Program-made: the position numbers and the translations under genes
NCBI GenBank assembly: GCA_963995505.1
Contig: OZ023186.1
Location: 13,523,570-13,587,569, forward strand
Direction of reading: 5' to 3'
DNA length: 64,000 nt
Origin: Hypericum androsaemum
Lineage: Eukaryota; Streptophyta; Magnoliopsida; Malpighiales; Hypericaceae
Shown here: piece by piece, positions 11,081-21,639 of the stretch
Numbering within the stretch: the stretch's first letter is position 1
Layout of the letters: each line of letters begins with the position of its first letter
Notes under the pieces: model-generated
Seen by the model: only the letters and a program-made list of their open reading frames with translations
Database searches by the model: none
What the model was told of the DNA's origin: nothing

Positions 11081-12550
11081 ATGCCACGAACTCGTTCATC
11101 AAGGGCACATGTAGACCAAGAAGAGCTAAATCAAGTCATCGGAAGAATCGAGAGAGCCTTGCTGAGAGAACAAAGAAGGAGAAGAGAGATGAACTTTGAA
11201 GCTAACCACGAAGGAGCCCAAGCTATCAGCGGACCGCAAGGTATAAATGAGGATGAGGACGTCCCATTTATGGATTTTGCTTGCCTAACTCTTGATGGAA
11301 TGATGTCTGGAGTATCATGCCTAGATATATATTCCCTCAACTACATAATTCCATCAGGGGTCTTTAACATTCTTACCAACTCCTTACAATTTGGCGGATA
11401 TGCCAAGGAAGACCCAAGAGACCATCTTTCAAGGTTCTTGGTAATCTGCGACACTTTCAGAATCCAAGGGGTGTCTGATGATGCAATCAAACTCTGTCTA
11501 TTCCCCTTCACCTTGCATATTGGAGCAAGGTTGTGGTATACAAGTTTGAGTGATTTGGGAATCACTACTTGAGAGGAGGTGGCAAACACTTTCTTAGATA
11601 GGTACTTCTCATCAGCAAAGACCAACCAAATTCTGCGGGAGATCAACACATTCAAGCAGTACTAAGATGAGACCATTGGAGAAGCATGGGAATGATTTAA
11701 GTACCTCAAGAGATCGTGCCCAGTTAAGAATATGACAGAGGATCATTTGCTTCAAGCTTTCTTCTTTGGGCTCACTGCTCTGGCAAAAGTAACTCTCGAT
11801 ACAGTAGAAGGCGATTCTTTTTTAAGGAAGTCTCTAAGGGAGGCCATCCGCATTTTGGAAGAAATTGCCTCTTCTATCTCATCTTACTTAGGCGAGCGCA
11901 ATTTCCATCTGACATGATCTCAAAAAGAGGGGCAAGATCTGGATTTGGTAGTTCAGTTACAAGCATAGGTAGCAGCTCTCGAGAAGCGTTGGAATGAGAA
12001 TAGCCTCTCAGTTAGAAAGGTGGCAAGGATCCAAGGGAATGGTCAAGAATTGGGGGAGCACAATCTGGACACCTCACCTCGCCATTCAACTAGGGAACGT
12101 TTAGAGCAACTCTACTACATGGTTCAAGGACAACGCCAAAATCACTCAACTAATAGAGGATTTGGTTCCTACAAGACCTGGGTAAGGAATGATTCCAACC
12201 CTGCATACATCAAAGACGACAACCCATTAGCAATTGTACCAGACCAGGGACCTCCTTTACAAGTGTGCCCCCAAGAGCAAGGATTCATCCCTAGGGGTCG
12301 CCTCTATAATAAGGTGGAAAGCATGGAAGTTAGAGCCAAAAATGGGATTCCATATTTGATAAGATAGAAACACTGCTTCAAAGCCAGAAGGACATGATAG
12401 CAAGTATATTTGATCAAGGATCGAGGATGACAAAGCTCGAACAAATCATGCAAAGTCAAGTAGTGGCCCACCAAGAGTTAAAGGGCAAGGTGCTGAGACT
12501 TCCTTCAGGACCAAGCACGCATGACAAAGGAAAGGTGGTGTTGACAATAG
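11081..12550 (+). pseudogene. Decayed Gag of element A (Athila/Tat-type)
   Basis: The likely start is the ATG at 11081 (MPRTRSSRAHVDQEEL). The region reads as a plant Ty3/gypsy Gag, with a conserved core around FGGYAKEDPRDHLSRFLVIC and LCLFPFTLHIGARLWY, then DRYFSSAKTNQILREI, and later a hydrophilic tail. In-frame stops occur at about 11570, 11662, 11696 and 11915, so no full-length capsid protein can be made. No CCHC zinc knuckle was found. Gag normally forms the cytoplasmic virus-like particle. The family assignment follows from the core motif, the tRNA-Asp PBS and the LTR. Confidence that it is gag is high; the clade is less certain. Confidence 0.82.
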
Positions 12551-12603
12551 AAGATAAACAACAGAGAGAGTGCGCGATGACCATGATGACTACGGCCCAA
12601 CCA

Positions 12604-13530
12604 GAGGAAAATAAAATTTCCTTTGAGAACCCAGGCAAAATAACCATACCTGTTTCAATCAAAGAGGCCTTCTGTGACTCAGGATCCTCAGTGAATGTTA
12701 TGTCTCACTCCTTCTGGTCAAAATTAAATTATCCTCCAATACACCCGCTAATAACCCCATCCGTATGGCGAATGGATCTCTTTCCACACCAGACAGAAGT
12801 TTGAATGATGTTACCGTCAACATCAAAGGAAAAGATGTGCTGACATATTTTTTTTGTCTTAAAACAAGGAGAGGAAATGCAAGAGGAATTGGTCTTGGGA
12901 AGGCCATTCCTTGCTACTATAAGGGAAAAAATTGATGTCGTCGGTAGACAAATCACACTTCGAATTAGGGAGAGATCAAAGGAATTTATGATGAGAGAAA
13001 ATGAGTTTATCACTGCCGCATATATTGCTGCCCTGCGCAGAAAAACCATTCTAGTAAGGAATCAAGACAATACTCAGAATGGCAACAATACCCAAGAAGA
13101 GACGTGCCTCATGATACGTTTAGAACCTGGAAAGGAAGCGACACCTGCAAGGTGCAGAGAGAGAAAAAGAATCTCTCTAAACAATGACGCGACAAATGAG
13201 AAGCAAGCTCCTCTACCAACTCAAGACCCAAAGAACTTAACTATCCCTGTGAAGGTCAATGGAGTGCTCGTACCGAAGGTAATATGTGACATAAGCTCAA
13301 AGGTCAACATCATGCCCTACTCGTTGTGGAAGGCATTAGATCAGTTGGGATGTACCCCACCTACACTAGCATTCATCTTGCCGATGGAAGTTTCGTAACC
13401 CCTATAGGAGGAGCTCAAGGTGTCAGTATGCAGATCCGCGGGAAGGAAGTGCAAACTAACTTCCTGGTCATCGACAAGCCTTTAACAAAGGCATTATGTT
13501 TGATTTATGATCACCTTTCCTAGCACAAAC
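12604..13530 (+). pseudogene. Two successive aspartic-protease-like domains, decayed (element A)
   Basis: Two retropepsin-like segments follow gag. The first has the active-site-like CDSGSSVNVMS at about 12670-12705, a frameshift near 12800, and the closing LGRPFLATIREKIDV motif at about 12893-12937. The second, after a hydrophilic linker, has the equivalent site degraded to CDISSKVNIMPYSLW at about 13285-13330, with the Gly of D-S/T-G lost. It then shifts frame and continues with LADGSFVTPIGGAQG and a further strand-rich stretch. Such domains process Gag polyproteins. The two copies differ in sequence, so this looks like an old duplication within the element. No reverse transcriptase follows. 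Confidence 0.65.
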
Positions 13531-13591
13531 TCAGGCAACCATCCAAACAGGAAAGAATTGCATCACTCTGACGATCAACAAAGAGCAAGAA

Positions 13592-13861
13592 GTGTTTTTC
13601 ACTAATCAGGAAGAACCAGAAGAAGAGTTCCTGCAAATGTCATCTTATTTCCCCAAGTTGACAATCCTTGACAGCGAAGAGAGGATTGAAATTTTAGGAA
13701 GAGATGGCGATCGACTCATCTTTGATTGTCAAGTATACAAGGAACATGTCACTATCACCAGGGCAAGATTTTTAGTTATTCACCCATACAACAATACAGA
13801 AGAGGATAGGGCAAGCAATGTAGTGGAACCACCACTTGGATCGGACTCAACCACCCTTTAA
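13592..13861 (+). pseudogene. Downstream ORF remnant of element A, function unknown
   Basis: An 89-residue open frame rich in Glu (NQEEPEEEFLQMSSYFPKL) lies between the second protease-like segment and the non-coding 3' region. It has no reverse transcriptase, RNase H or integrase motif that I can recognise. By position it could be the C-terminal end of the element's polyprotein. It lacks a convincing start of its own, so I treat it as part of the decayed reading frame. Confidence 0.4.
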
Positions 13862-15799
13862 AAACTCCTTCAATCGTAAGACAAGGTCAAGCTAAGGACC
13901 TTAAATTAGCACTTTTATATTTCTCTTTTTCCTTTTGTGTAGGTAACAGAAGACCCTCACCCGATGGTCGCCTAAGTTGGTGATCAAGTGATTTTGTGTT
14001 GGTGGCTGCCTGAAGTCGTCAACAGCCAAAAATTGAGCTTGAGTAAAGACGGAAAATATCCAGAATCTGTCGGGCGTGTCTCCATCACCGAGCGACGGCA
14101 GATGCAGGGGAACAACTCCACTCACTTCCACCAAACTCCCCAACTATGACCCATAAAATTAGGGATGTCCTATCTCTCTCCTCCTTAGTCATGATCATGT
14201 TGTCATTGTATTTTTTGTCCTCATTCATTGGCATTCATTGTGACCATGTAGGTCATTTTGTGTGCTTTTGATTAAATTATTTGAGACTTTGTTGACCACG
14301 GATGTCATCAAGGTCATGTGTTTTCATTATCATTTTCTTTTCCCAACTATTCCCACATTGAGGACAATGTGTCATTCAAGTGTGGGGGGAATTCCACGTA
14401 GGAACTTGTATGATTAGGTCTAGAATTAGTTGTTTATGTCAAGATCTGGCACTCTTTTGAAAATTTTTGACCCCCCCACCAAAATTTTTGATTTCTTCAT
14501 TTTAAGGCAAAACTCGCACTTAGTAGGAATCTTACCTCGGTTGTAAGATATAAGAATGTAGAGCCTATATACCCTCGCTTGTTTAAACTTGCGGTCTCCC
14601 TAGTTGGTTGGACTCGGGGGTTGACGAGCGACCTTTTGTGAGCAATCTTTGAGCTGAAAGTGGAGACCACCGTCTCTAAATTTTTGTTCATGAGGTGCTT
14701 ATACGCTTCAGGCAATTGGGGTATCCTATGAGTACTTAGTTGTCTCTCCTTTTTTAGTAAGTTGCGGGAGGATGGGGGTAGTTTTTGATTGAATTTTGCC
14801 TAGAGCTTTAAAAGCATAACCCTATATCTTCTTTTCCCTTGTATAGCCCTTTGAGCCAAGCCATTCCTTTGATACATACATTAACCATGCTCCCCCCAAC
14901 CCAATCTCTCCACCTTTGACTTTTCGTCCGAGGATGCGTTTAGGATCTATCTAATAAAAAATTGTGTAAGGGTTTCATGGTAGAATAGGCTCATTCAAGG
15001 GATTTATTTTGTAAAAATATGTAGAAAAGGGCCAAATTCAATTACCAAACCTTGCCTAAACGAAAATGTTGCCAAAAAAAGTGAATAAAGGGGAATCAAT
15101 AGAAGAAAAATAAAAAAAGGATAAGAAAAATGAAAGGAAAAATAACAAAAATAATAGAAATAAAAGAAGAAAAGCACAAAAAGAGAAAGCAAGTGAGTCA
15201 TCAATAAGGCAAGAAAATAAAAGGCAAGGTTTCAGCCTTTTGGCTATAGGTCTCGGGTACATTAGGTTGAGCGTTCGAGTTCGGTGAGCAAGTCGAATAG
15301 TCGAGTGCTAGTTTACTTTGTAATAGCACCTCAGATTTGGGTGGAAAGGCACTACCTCATCATTTATCCTCACCATTACTTTGACCCCATCTTGACCCGA
15401 GCCAAGTCCCTTTGATTGCGACCCTCATTTAGTGAGAGATGAATACGAGTGCGAGTAGGATGACTCAAAACCCCCAGATGTGTATGCGAGGGATAGGGAG
15501 TAGACTCATAGCAAGGATCATCAAATCTCCTTCCCTCTGAGTGGTCAACTCTTGAGTCTACCCTCCTAGGGATAATGCTTGGTTAAACTCTCGAGGATAT
15601 GGTCTCTACGCATTCTTATTTCGTTACATCTGGGGTAGTGAACTACTAAGTCGTGGGCTCTCCCTATGATAAAAGATCAATATGGCGGCGGAGTTGATTT
15701 TTGATAAGAGAGAGCCAGCTCCTGACCTTACTTTTCTGTGTTTGTGTCTATACTTGAGTCTTTTGCTTGAGGTCAAGCAAAGATTCAGGTGTGGGGGTG
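13862..15799 (+). mobile_element. 3' non-coding region of element A with two polypurine tracts
   Basis: There is no coding sequence here. A first purine tract (aagtgtggggggaa, 14378-14392) follows the conserved phrase acattgaggacaatgtg. A second (caggtgtgggggtg, about 15786-15799) lies directly before the 3' LTR and follows a cttgaggtcaagcaa box. The intervening 1.4 kb is recognisably homologous, in blocks, to the 3' non-coding regions of elements B (36949-38245) and C (46826-47180 plus 34905-35563). One shared phrase is ctctgagtggtcaac. pol is missing between gag-pro and this region. Confidence 0.75.
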
Positions 15800-18700
15800 T
15801 GATGACTGTAAGAAATGCACACTTTATGTGTCACGACCCAAACTCGTGTCGGTGACCGGCGCTAGACTTCAACTCATGTTATTCACAAAATAAATCTAGC
15901 CAGCCTCTAAAGTATTCAAATTTATAATCATAAGTATTTAAACATAAAATTTAAAACCTAATCATCTTTAGTTTCATATTCCAAATTTACAAAATATAAG
16001 CCAAGCTTTTTCTTTTTAACACATACTCTCAAGATCAAAACAAATCATGTGACTACGGAGCTTCTAGATCAATAAGAAAAATACAAACTGGAGACCTCCA
16101 GACCAGTCCCGAAGAATAAAGTGGACTTAGTACGATCATAGTAGATCTCCGAACCAATACAACTCGTATTCGAGTTCCTGCAAAACTGGTGAGAGGGGGG
16201 GATGAGTGTTTTGGAACACTCAGTAAACAAATAAGATATGCATCGCAATTTATTTAGCTACTCAATGCACAAACATACCTAAAGCATGCATATAACTAAT
16301 ATGGCAAATAAATTATGCGGAGATGTACATTATTCAAAAGTCATACTTACCAGATGACCAAATATAGCATATAATCACAAAGTCACAGGAACATGAGCAA
16401 ACTACGCAACGTTCCATACCGTCACGCAATTTGACACGTGACACATAATTCCAATATCATATAGCAGAACTGACGAACATTCGGCAAGATCTAGATAATG
16501 TCACTCCAACTCCGACACGAGGATACCATATCTCAAAGGCACCATTAGAAACCAACCCCGCCGGCCGAACAGATCATATCAGAATCCATTGTATCCTCAT
16601 TATATGTGCACATATGCCAACATCCCCGGTTGGTCATGGGTAGATCTCTGCCTACTAGACGTCCATATGACAGAGCTGAGCCATCCATATAACAGACTTT
16701 TATGTCATAAAAGATTCATAGGCTCCAAAACATACCAAACATATCCAGTGCCCCTGCTGGGCCAGATTGAACAAACATTCACAAATCATAACGTCATACA
16801 ATATGCTCTTATGATAAATGCACAAAATGCAGTCACATTACCATATTCAGATCATGACAAATAAATAGAGTACGCCAAATAAAGCACGAGTCACATATTA
16901 TTTGTTTACCAATTCTGAAGAACGTCCACCATTGAATTTCATTTCCGCCGTGTACAACCTCTTTCTCCTTTACAAGATCCATGCTCAAACTCCTCAAAGT
17001 ACGGATGATTCAATCTCAATCTGCCACAACCAATATCCAATTGTCTAATTCAGTTATACCATAATATAGCTTTCCAATTTTAGTTTCCTTGTCCATCGGT
17101 TCTGTCTTTCTAGCTTTCAGTATATTAAAGCTTAATCATTCCTACAATTTGCTCATGTTAATATTTTCTTTTTATACGACTTTCTATTAGGTTCTTTTAT
17201 ATAATTCTGTTTATTTCAAATTTCATCCAGGAACAACCTCTTAGTATTTGCAACTCTCATAACTGATTAGATTAATCATACCTACAATTGCTATTTACTT
17301 ACAATTTAAGTTTTAATGAAAATCATCTCCCACGTATAATTGTCTTGCTTTGGATTAAATAATCAAATTGAACACAATGGAAATTAAGTTACCTAGGCCG
17401 ATTTATATTTTACCTCTCTTCTTTTCCATGATCGTCACTTCTGCAATTCATTTTTTTTCATTTTATCAACATTTTTACAATAATATAGTTATTGTCACTT
17501 CCTTAGTTTTATATGGATAATCATGTTCTCGTTCTACTTTTCCAAGATTCCTATCTTCTTAGAGGTTTGAACTTGAATTTTTCAATTTCCTTTGTTAATC
17601 GTCAATATCCAACGTTATCATCTTCCCTTCATGTATATATTTATTACTCGCAAATATACAGACCTTAAATAATATAGATAAGCTTACCTAGTTTGATTTC
17701 CATTTTCTGTTTCTTCTCTTTTTCATCTTCTCGGTGGTGGCTCCTCTTTTTCGTTCGTTTTATTTTCTGTTCTTGTTTCCTAGCTCACTAGAAGAATGAG
17801 CAACTTATAACCCATCAACCAAGTAATAAACTTTAACCACCTCCTACTTTACTTTCTCTCTCCAGAGTTGGTGTCAATTTTTTGATCACTCCACGTCTTA
17901 CTCCCATTTTGTTTTCCTTGCCACGTTTGTTTCCTTTTTTATATGTAAATTCTAACTTATCCAATTCCAAATTTTAGCAGTTCCTAAGCCATCTCCTTGA
18001 CTTTCATTGCGTTATAAATTCTGCCGCCTCATTCTAATTTTTTTTTATAATTTATTTGTAGTTATCTTGATGTTAAAAGAATTTAATTTCAATTATTATT
18101 TTATTTTTAATCCATCTATTCAATTGCCGTTATGTTAAAGTTAATTCATTCCATGTACAATTTTATATAGAAACTTTTAAGTCCAAAGCATATCTGATCT
18201 CTTTTTTTTAGATTATCCAGATTACTAATTTTCATTGCTATTTCTTAACATAGTATATTATTATTTTATCAAATAATTTAACATACTTGATTAAACCACA
18301 CTAAGTTTAATTCACATGGTCGGGTATTACATTATGCCCTCATTTTAGGGTCATTTAGACCCAGTTTTGAGTCAAGTTGAGTCATTTTATGCCATTTTTA
18401 GGCCCATTGCCTATAATGGTTTCACATTTATGTTTTTGTGTCTTTTGTAGGAGGGTTTTGTAGGGACGTGAGGACTAAGTGAGAAGTGGCAAGCTATGGT
18501 GGAGTAGGGCCGAGAGATAGCTAGCCGAAAGAAAGTTTGCCCGCCAAACAGTGAAATCTGCATCGACTGGTGTCTCTTCAGTGGAATTTTGCCGAGCGGT
18601 GCCCCAACCGACAAACAGCAGGAGGCATTCATCCAAAATTTCTCGAACCTCCTGTGTCCCACCGAGCGACGCCGAGGTCTGCTGAGTGGTGTTCAATGAG

Positions 18701-19040
18701 TGAAGGACGAGCTTTTCATGATGAATCTGCCGATCGGTGCCCCTGACGCCGCCTGAACTCTGCACCCGCCGGTCGGTGCCCAAAATCCCAAATCGCCTGC
18801 CAGCTCATCCTTCCGGACGGCACCAATAGCACCGAACGGCATTTTTGCTAAATTTTGCTTGGGAGAATTAGTCATTTTGAGGGCACTTTAGACTTTTTAT
18901 CTCATTTTAGGGTTGAGGGGGAGACTCCTCTATAAATACCCCTCTTAACCATTAAGTTGTAAGCTTGACATTGAGAACTTAAAATTAGGGTTTTAGTTGT
19001 TGAAGTAGGAGCTCAAGGAGCAAGAGGTGGATGACGGGTT
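15800..19040 (+). mobile_element. 3' LTR of element A, split by a solo LTR and truncated
   Basis: The LTR starts TGATGACTGTAAGAAATGCA at 15800, directly after the purine tract, and is interrupted at 15828. It resumes at 18337 with ccctcattttagggtcattt and continues through the TATA box (18931-18938) to about 19040, where it breaks into an inverted LTR copy. The R-U5 half (about 850 bp in the 5' LTR) is missing. Around 18620-18640 the sequence is continuous across the point where the other copies carry the satellite, so this is an array-free allele of the LTR. Confidence 0.8.
15829..18331 (+). mobile_element. 2.5-kb solo LTR inserted in the 3' LTR of element A
   Basis: The segment begins TGTCACGACCC and ends GGTCGGGTATTACA, which are standard TG...CA ends with a short TGT/ACA inverted repeat. 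It is flanked by a perfect 5-bp duplication TTATG (15824-15828 and 18332-18336). There is no internal coding region, primer-binding site or second LTR, so it reads as a solo LTR left by LTR-LTR recombination. The length and the TGTCACGACCC start resemble long LTRs of Tekay/Del-type Ty3/gypsy elements, which is a family-level inference. No ORF inside is credible. Confidence 0.85.
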
Positions 19041-19710
19041 CGGATGGGTTGAGGGGGATATTTATATAGAAGTCTCCCCCTCAAACCTAAAATGAGGTAA
19101 AAAGTCTGAAGTGCCCTCAAAATGACTAATTCTCCAAAGAAAAATTTGGCAAAAATACCGTCTGGTGCTTCTGGCGCTGTCCGGGAAGCTAAGCTAGAGG
19201 GCAATTTGGGGGTTTGGGCACCGAGCGAAAAGTGTGGAGTTCAGGCATTGTCTTGGGCCCTGACCGATGGGCGATTCTACTGTTCGGCTGGTTCTTTGTG
19301 AAAAGCTCGTCACCCTCTTCTTGAAAGCCGCTCAGCAGGCTCCGGTGCTGCCCGGTGTGACACAGGAGGTTCGGAGAAATCTGGATGAAGTCCTCCCACC
19401 ATTCGTCGAATGGGGCACCGATTGGCGTATGCCTACAGGAGAGACACCGGTCGATGCAAATTTTGCCATTCGACAGGTGCAGCTTGCTTTCAGCTGACTA
19501 TCTCTCGGCTCGACTCTACTAGAGGTCGCCTCTTCTCACTTGGTCATCGCGTCCCTACAAAACCCTCCTCCAAAAGACACAAAAATATAAACGTGAAACT
19601 ATTCTAGGCAACGGACCTAAAAATGGCATAAAATGACTCAAACAGACTCGAAACCAGGTCTAAATGACCCTAAAATGAGGGGATAAAGTGAGCATTTCTT
19701 GTGCTCATCA
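19041..19710 (-). mobile_element. Inverted 5' half of an A/C-family LTR
   Basis: On the minus strand this starts TGATGAGCACAAGAAATGCT at 19710 and runs colinearly with 15800-15828/18337-18950. It stops just after the TATA box (about 19058-19066 on this strand). With the + copy it makes an inverted repeat of over 600 bp per arm and about 90 bp of loop. It too lacks the satellite at the corresponding point (near 19380-19392). Confidence 0.85.
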
Positions 19711-19869
19711 ATATATCCCTTACATCTTCTGTTGGATTGCCTTACCTTCCTCGTGGTTCTCTTTAGTGCCTTAGAATTTTCCCTTCAGATCCTCATGATT
19801 GTGACTCGTACCATCGATCCGAGACTTTCCTCCATATCTACCTCAGTTTCACTTTAGCTTATAGCAGAC

Positions 19870-20861
19870 AACTTGTGTTGCTTAGGACACTCCGTACCCC
19901 GATGGGGTCCGGTGCAAATTAGACACTCGGATGATTTTGGCCGATCCATCTCACCCTTCTCGCCCCATTTCCTTATGGATTGAATAGTCTCCCCCATCAT
20001 TGCCATTGATCCATTCCTTCCAGCCCTTTTCTTTAGGCTCTGTCTTGCGAAACTCCACCAAAGATTCTGCCACCGCTATTGCTATTAAAAGATCTTGCAC
20101 ATTTCGTCGATATACCTCCATTCTTGCCCACAGTTGAAGGCCATCAACGAATGCAAACAATGCCTCTTTCTCGATCATATATATAATTTTCAACATCAAT
20201 TCGAAAAACTCATCAACATACTCACGTACCCCATTCTTGTGTGTGAGTCTCTGCCACCGTGCACATTCTTCGTGCTCCTCATTCTCTGGGTAGACTTGCT
20301 TCTTGACTTTGTGCCAGAAATCTGCCCACGTATCCACCGTACAGGTCTTGCACTCCACTTCACCTTGTTTCCTGTGCCACCAAAGCATAGCGGTATCCGC
20401 AAGTTAGAGGGGGCTGTCCACAACTTTACAGCACCTTCGAGGATGTTGATTGCCTCAAAATAGCATTCCAGACTCCACAAGAAGTTATCGAGGTCCTTCA
20501 TACTCCTTCCTCCACTGAAAACCTTCAATTTAGGAGCCTCAATCATCACAACTCCTCCCTGAATCGCACTTACACTTGCGCCAGCCACGACCTTCTTGCA
20601 TAACTCGATCTCCACCTTTAAGTTAGCGATCTCAGTCGTTAGTGCTTTTCGAAACTCCATGAGTTTCTCTGCTACGTTGTTGAGGGTACTATTTAGCACC
20701 TTTTGCATTTCAATTTCGTCAAGACCTTGGACTATCGCTTCTAACTTGTTGCTGTTATCGATCATGCCATTTTCTATGTGGTCAAATCTTGCCTCAAGGC
20801 TAGCAACCGCATCTGGAGGGAATTGGTCTGACCCTCCGAATTGTTTTCTTCGTAACAGCAA
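19870..20861 (-). pseudogene. Gag fragment of a Ty3/gypsy element (chromovirus-like)
   Basis: Two minus-strand frames, joined by a frameshift near 20390, give a plant Ty3/gypsy Gag. The N-terminal part has LKVFSGGRSMKDLDNFLWSL. The capsid C-terminal part has WHRKQGEVECKT, YPENEEHEECARWQRLTHK and GVREYVDEFFELMLKI. A CCHC-like zinc knuckle with spacing C-x2-C-x3-H-x4-C (CLICTGPHRGTEC) follows at about 19884-19925. This knuckle spacing with GPH is common in Tekay-like gag. No LTRs or pol were found around it, so it is an orphan fragment, probably interrupted by the LTR ending at 19710. Confidence 0.7.
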
Positions 20862-20869
20862 GTTCCTTC

Positions 20870-21639
20870 AAAGCACCTTGATCTTTCGGAACTTGGTTTG
20901 AAATCTGTATAGGTTTAGTCGAATGGCCACCTATCATATCTAGGGCGAATGGCCATGTATGGCAGTAGGGCCTATCTTGCCTTCCTTCGTGTCCCTTCGG
21001 CTTGCTAGCAGAATTTGAATGTGGCACCCTTTGAGAATTCGAATGCACCCTTCTAATTTGAATTTGGAAGCCTCCCTTGATGCTATCTAGAAGCGGCTTG
21101 TGTCCTCTTGCAAATGGAGTCGCACTCCTTCATTCAAAAATGGAAGCCAAGGGTTGCAACTGCTAGATAATCGTTTTGGTAACTGTCCTTGCATGCTAGC
21201 TCGCACGCAGCTGCGTGCTGGCCTGCACGCCTCGCATTTCCTCGCCTTCAAATGCTGTGATGTGTTGGTATTGTGAATTGGCCCCCATGTATTGCTGCGT
21301 TGAAAGTGCGAGTTGTGACACAAGCCCATGTATATGTATTGGTTTTGTCAAATTTAAATTTTATTTTTTTAGTTTTAATCTAGATAATTTAGATTATACG
21401 AATTTATGATTTTATTATACGAATTAAAAATTTTGAATAATCTAAATATGAAATCATAACTTTTCAAATTCAAATCCGAAAAAGATTCAGATATCAAAAT
21501 ATCAAATAATATACTCACGCTGTAGCAGATAGAAAGAAGTACACGTATCACTTTACCTCTCCTCTGCCACGTTCACTCGCCCAGAGACTGGCACAAAAAT
21601 ACGCCTCTAAGACAGACAGACGCCTCTACGTAAAAGGAG
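20870..21639. other. Upstream region of the oxidoreductase gene, no gene recognised
   Basis: About 0.77 kb lies between the gag fragment and the first ATG of the MDR gene. The proximal part (about 21540-21639) is CT-rich and is probably the 5' untranslated leader. A short AT-rich stretch lies at 21340-21510. No other coding sequence is supported. Confidence 0.4.

Noticed and set aside
15004..15262. Phe/Leu-rich minus-strand frames in element A's non-coding region
   Set aside because: Low-complexity AT-rich sequence with no start context or homology.
16589..16864. 91-residue frame inside the solo LTR
   Set aside because: It is isolated, lies in non-coding LTR sequence and has no recognisable motif.
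20095..20901. Plus-strand frames of 101 and 122 residues
   Set aside because: They are shadows of the minus-strand gag fragment.
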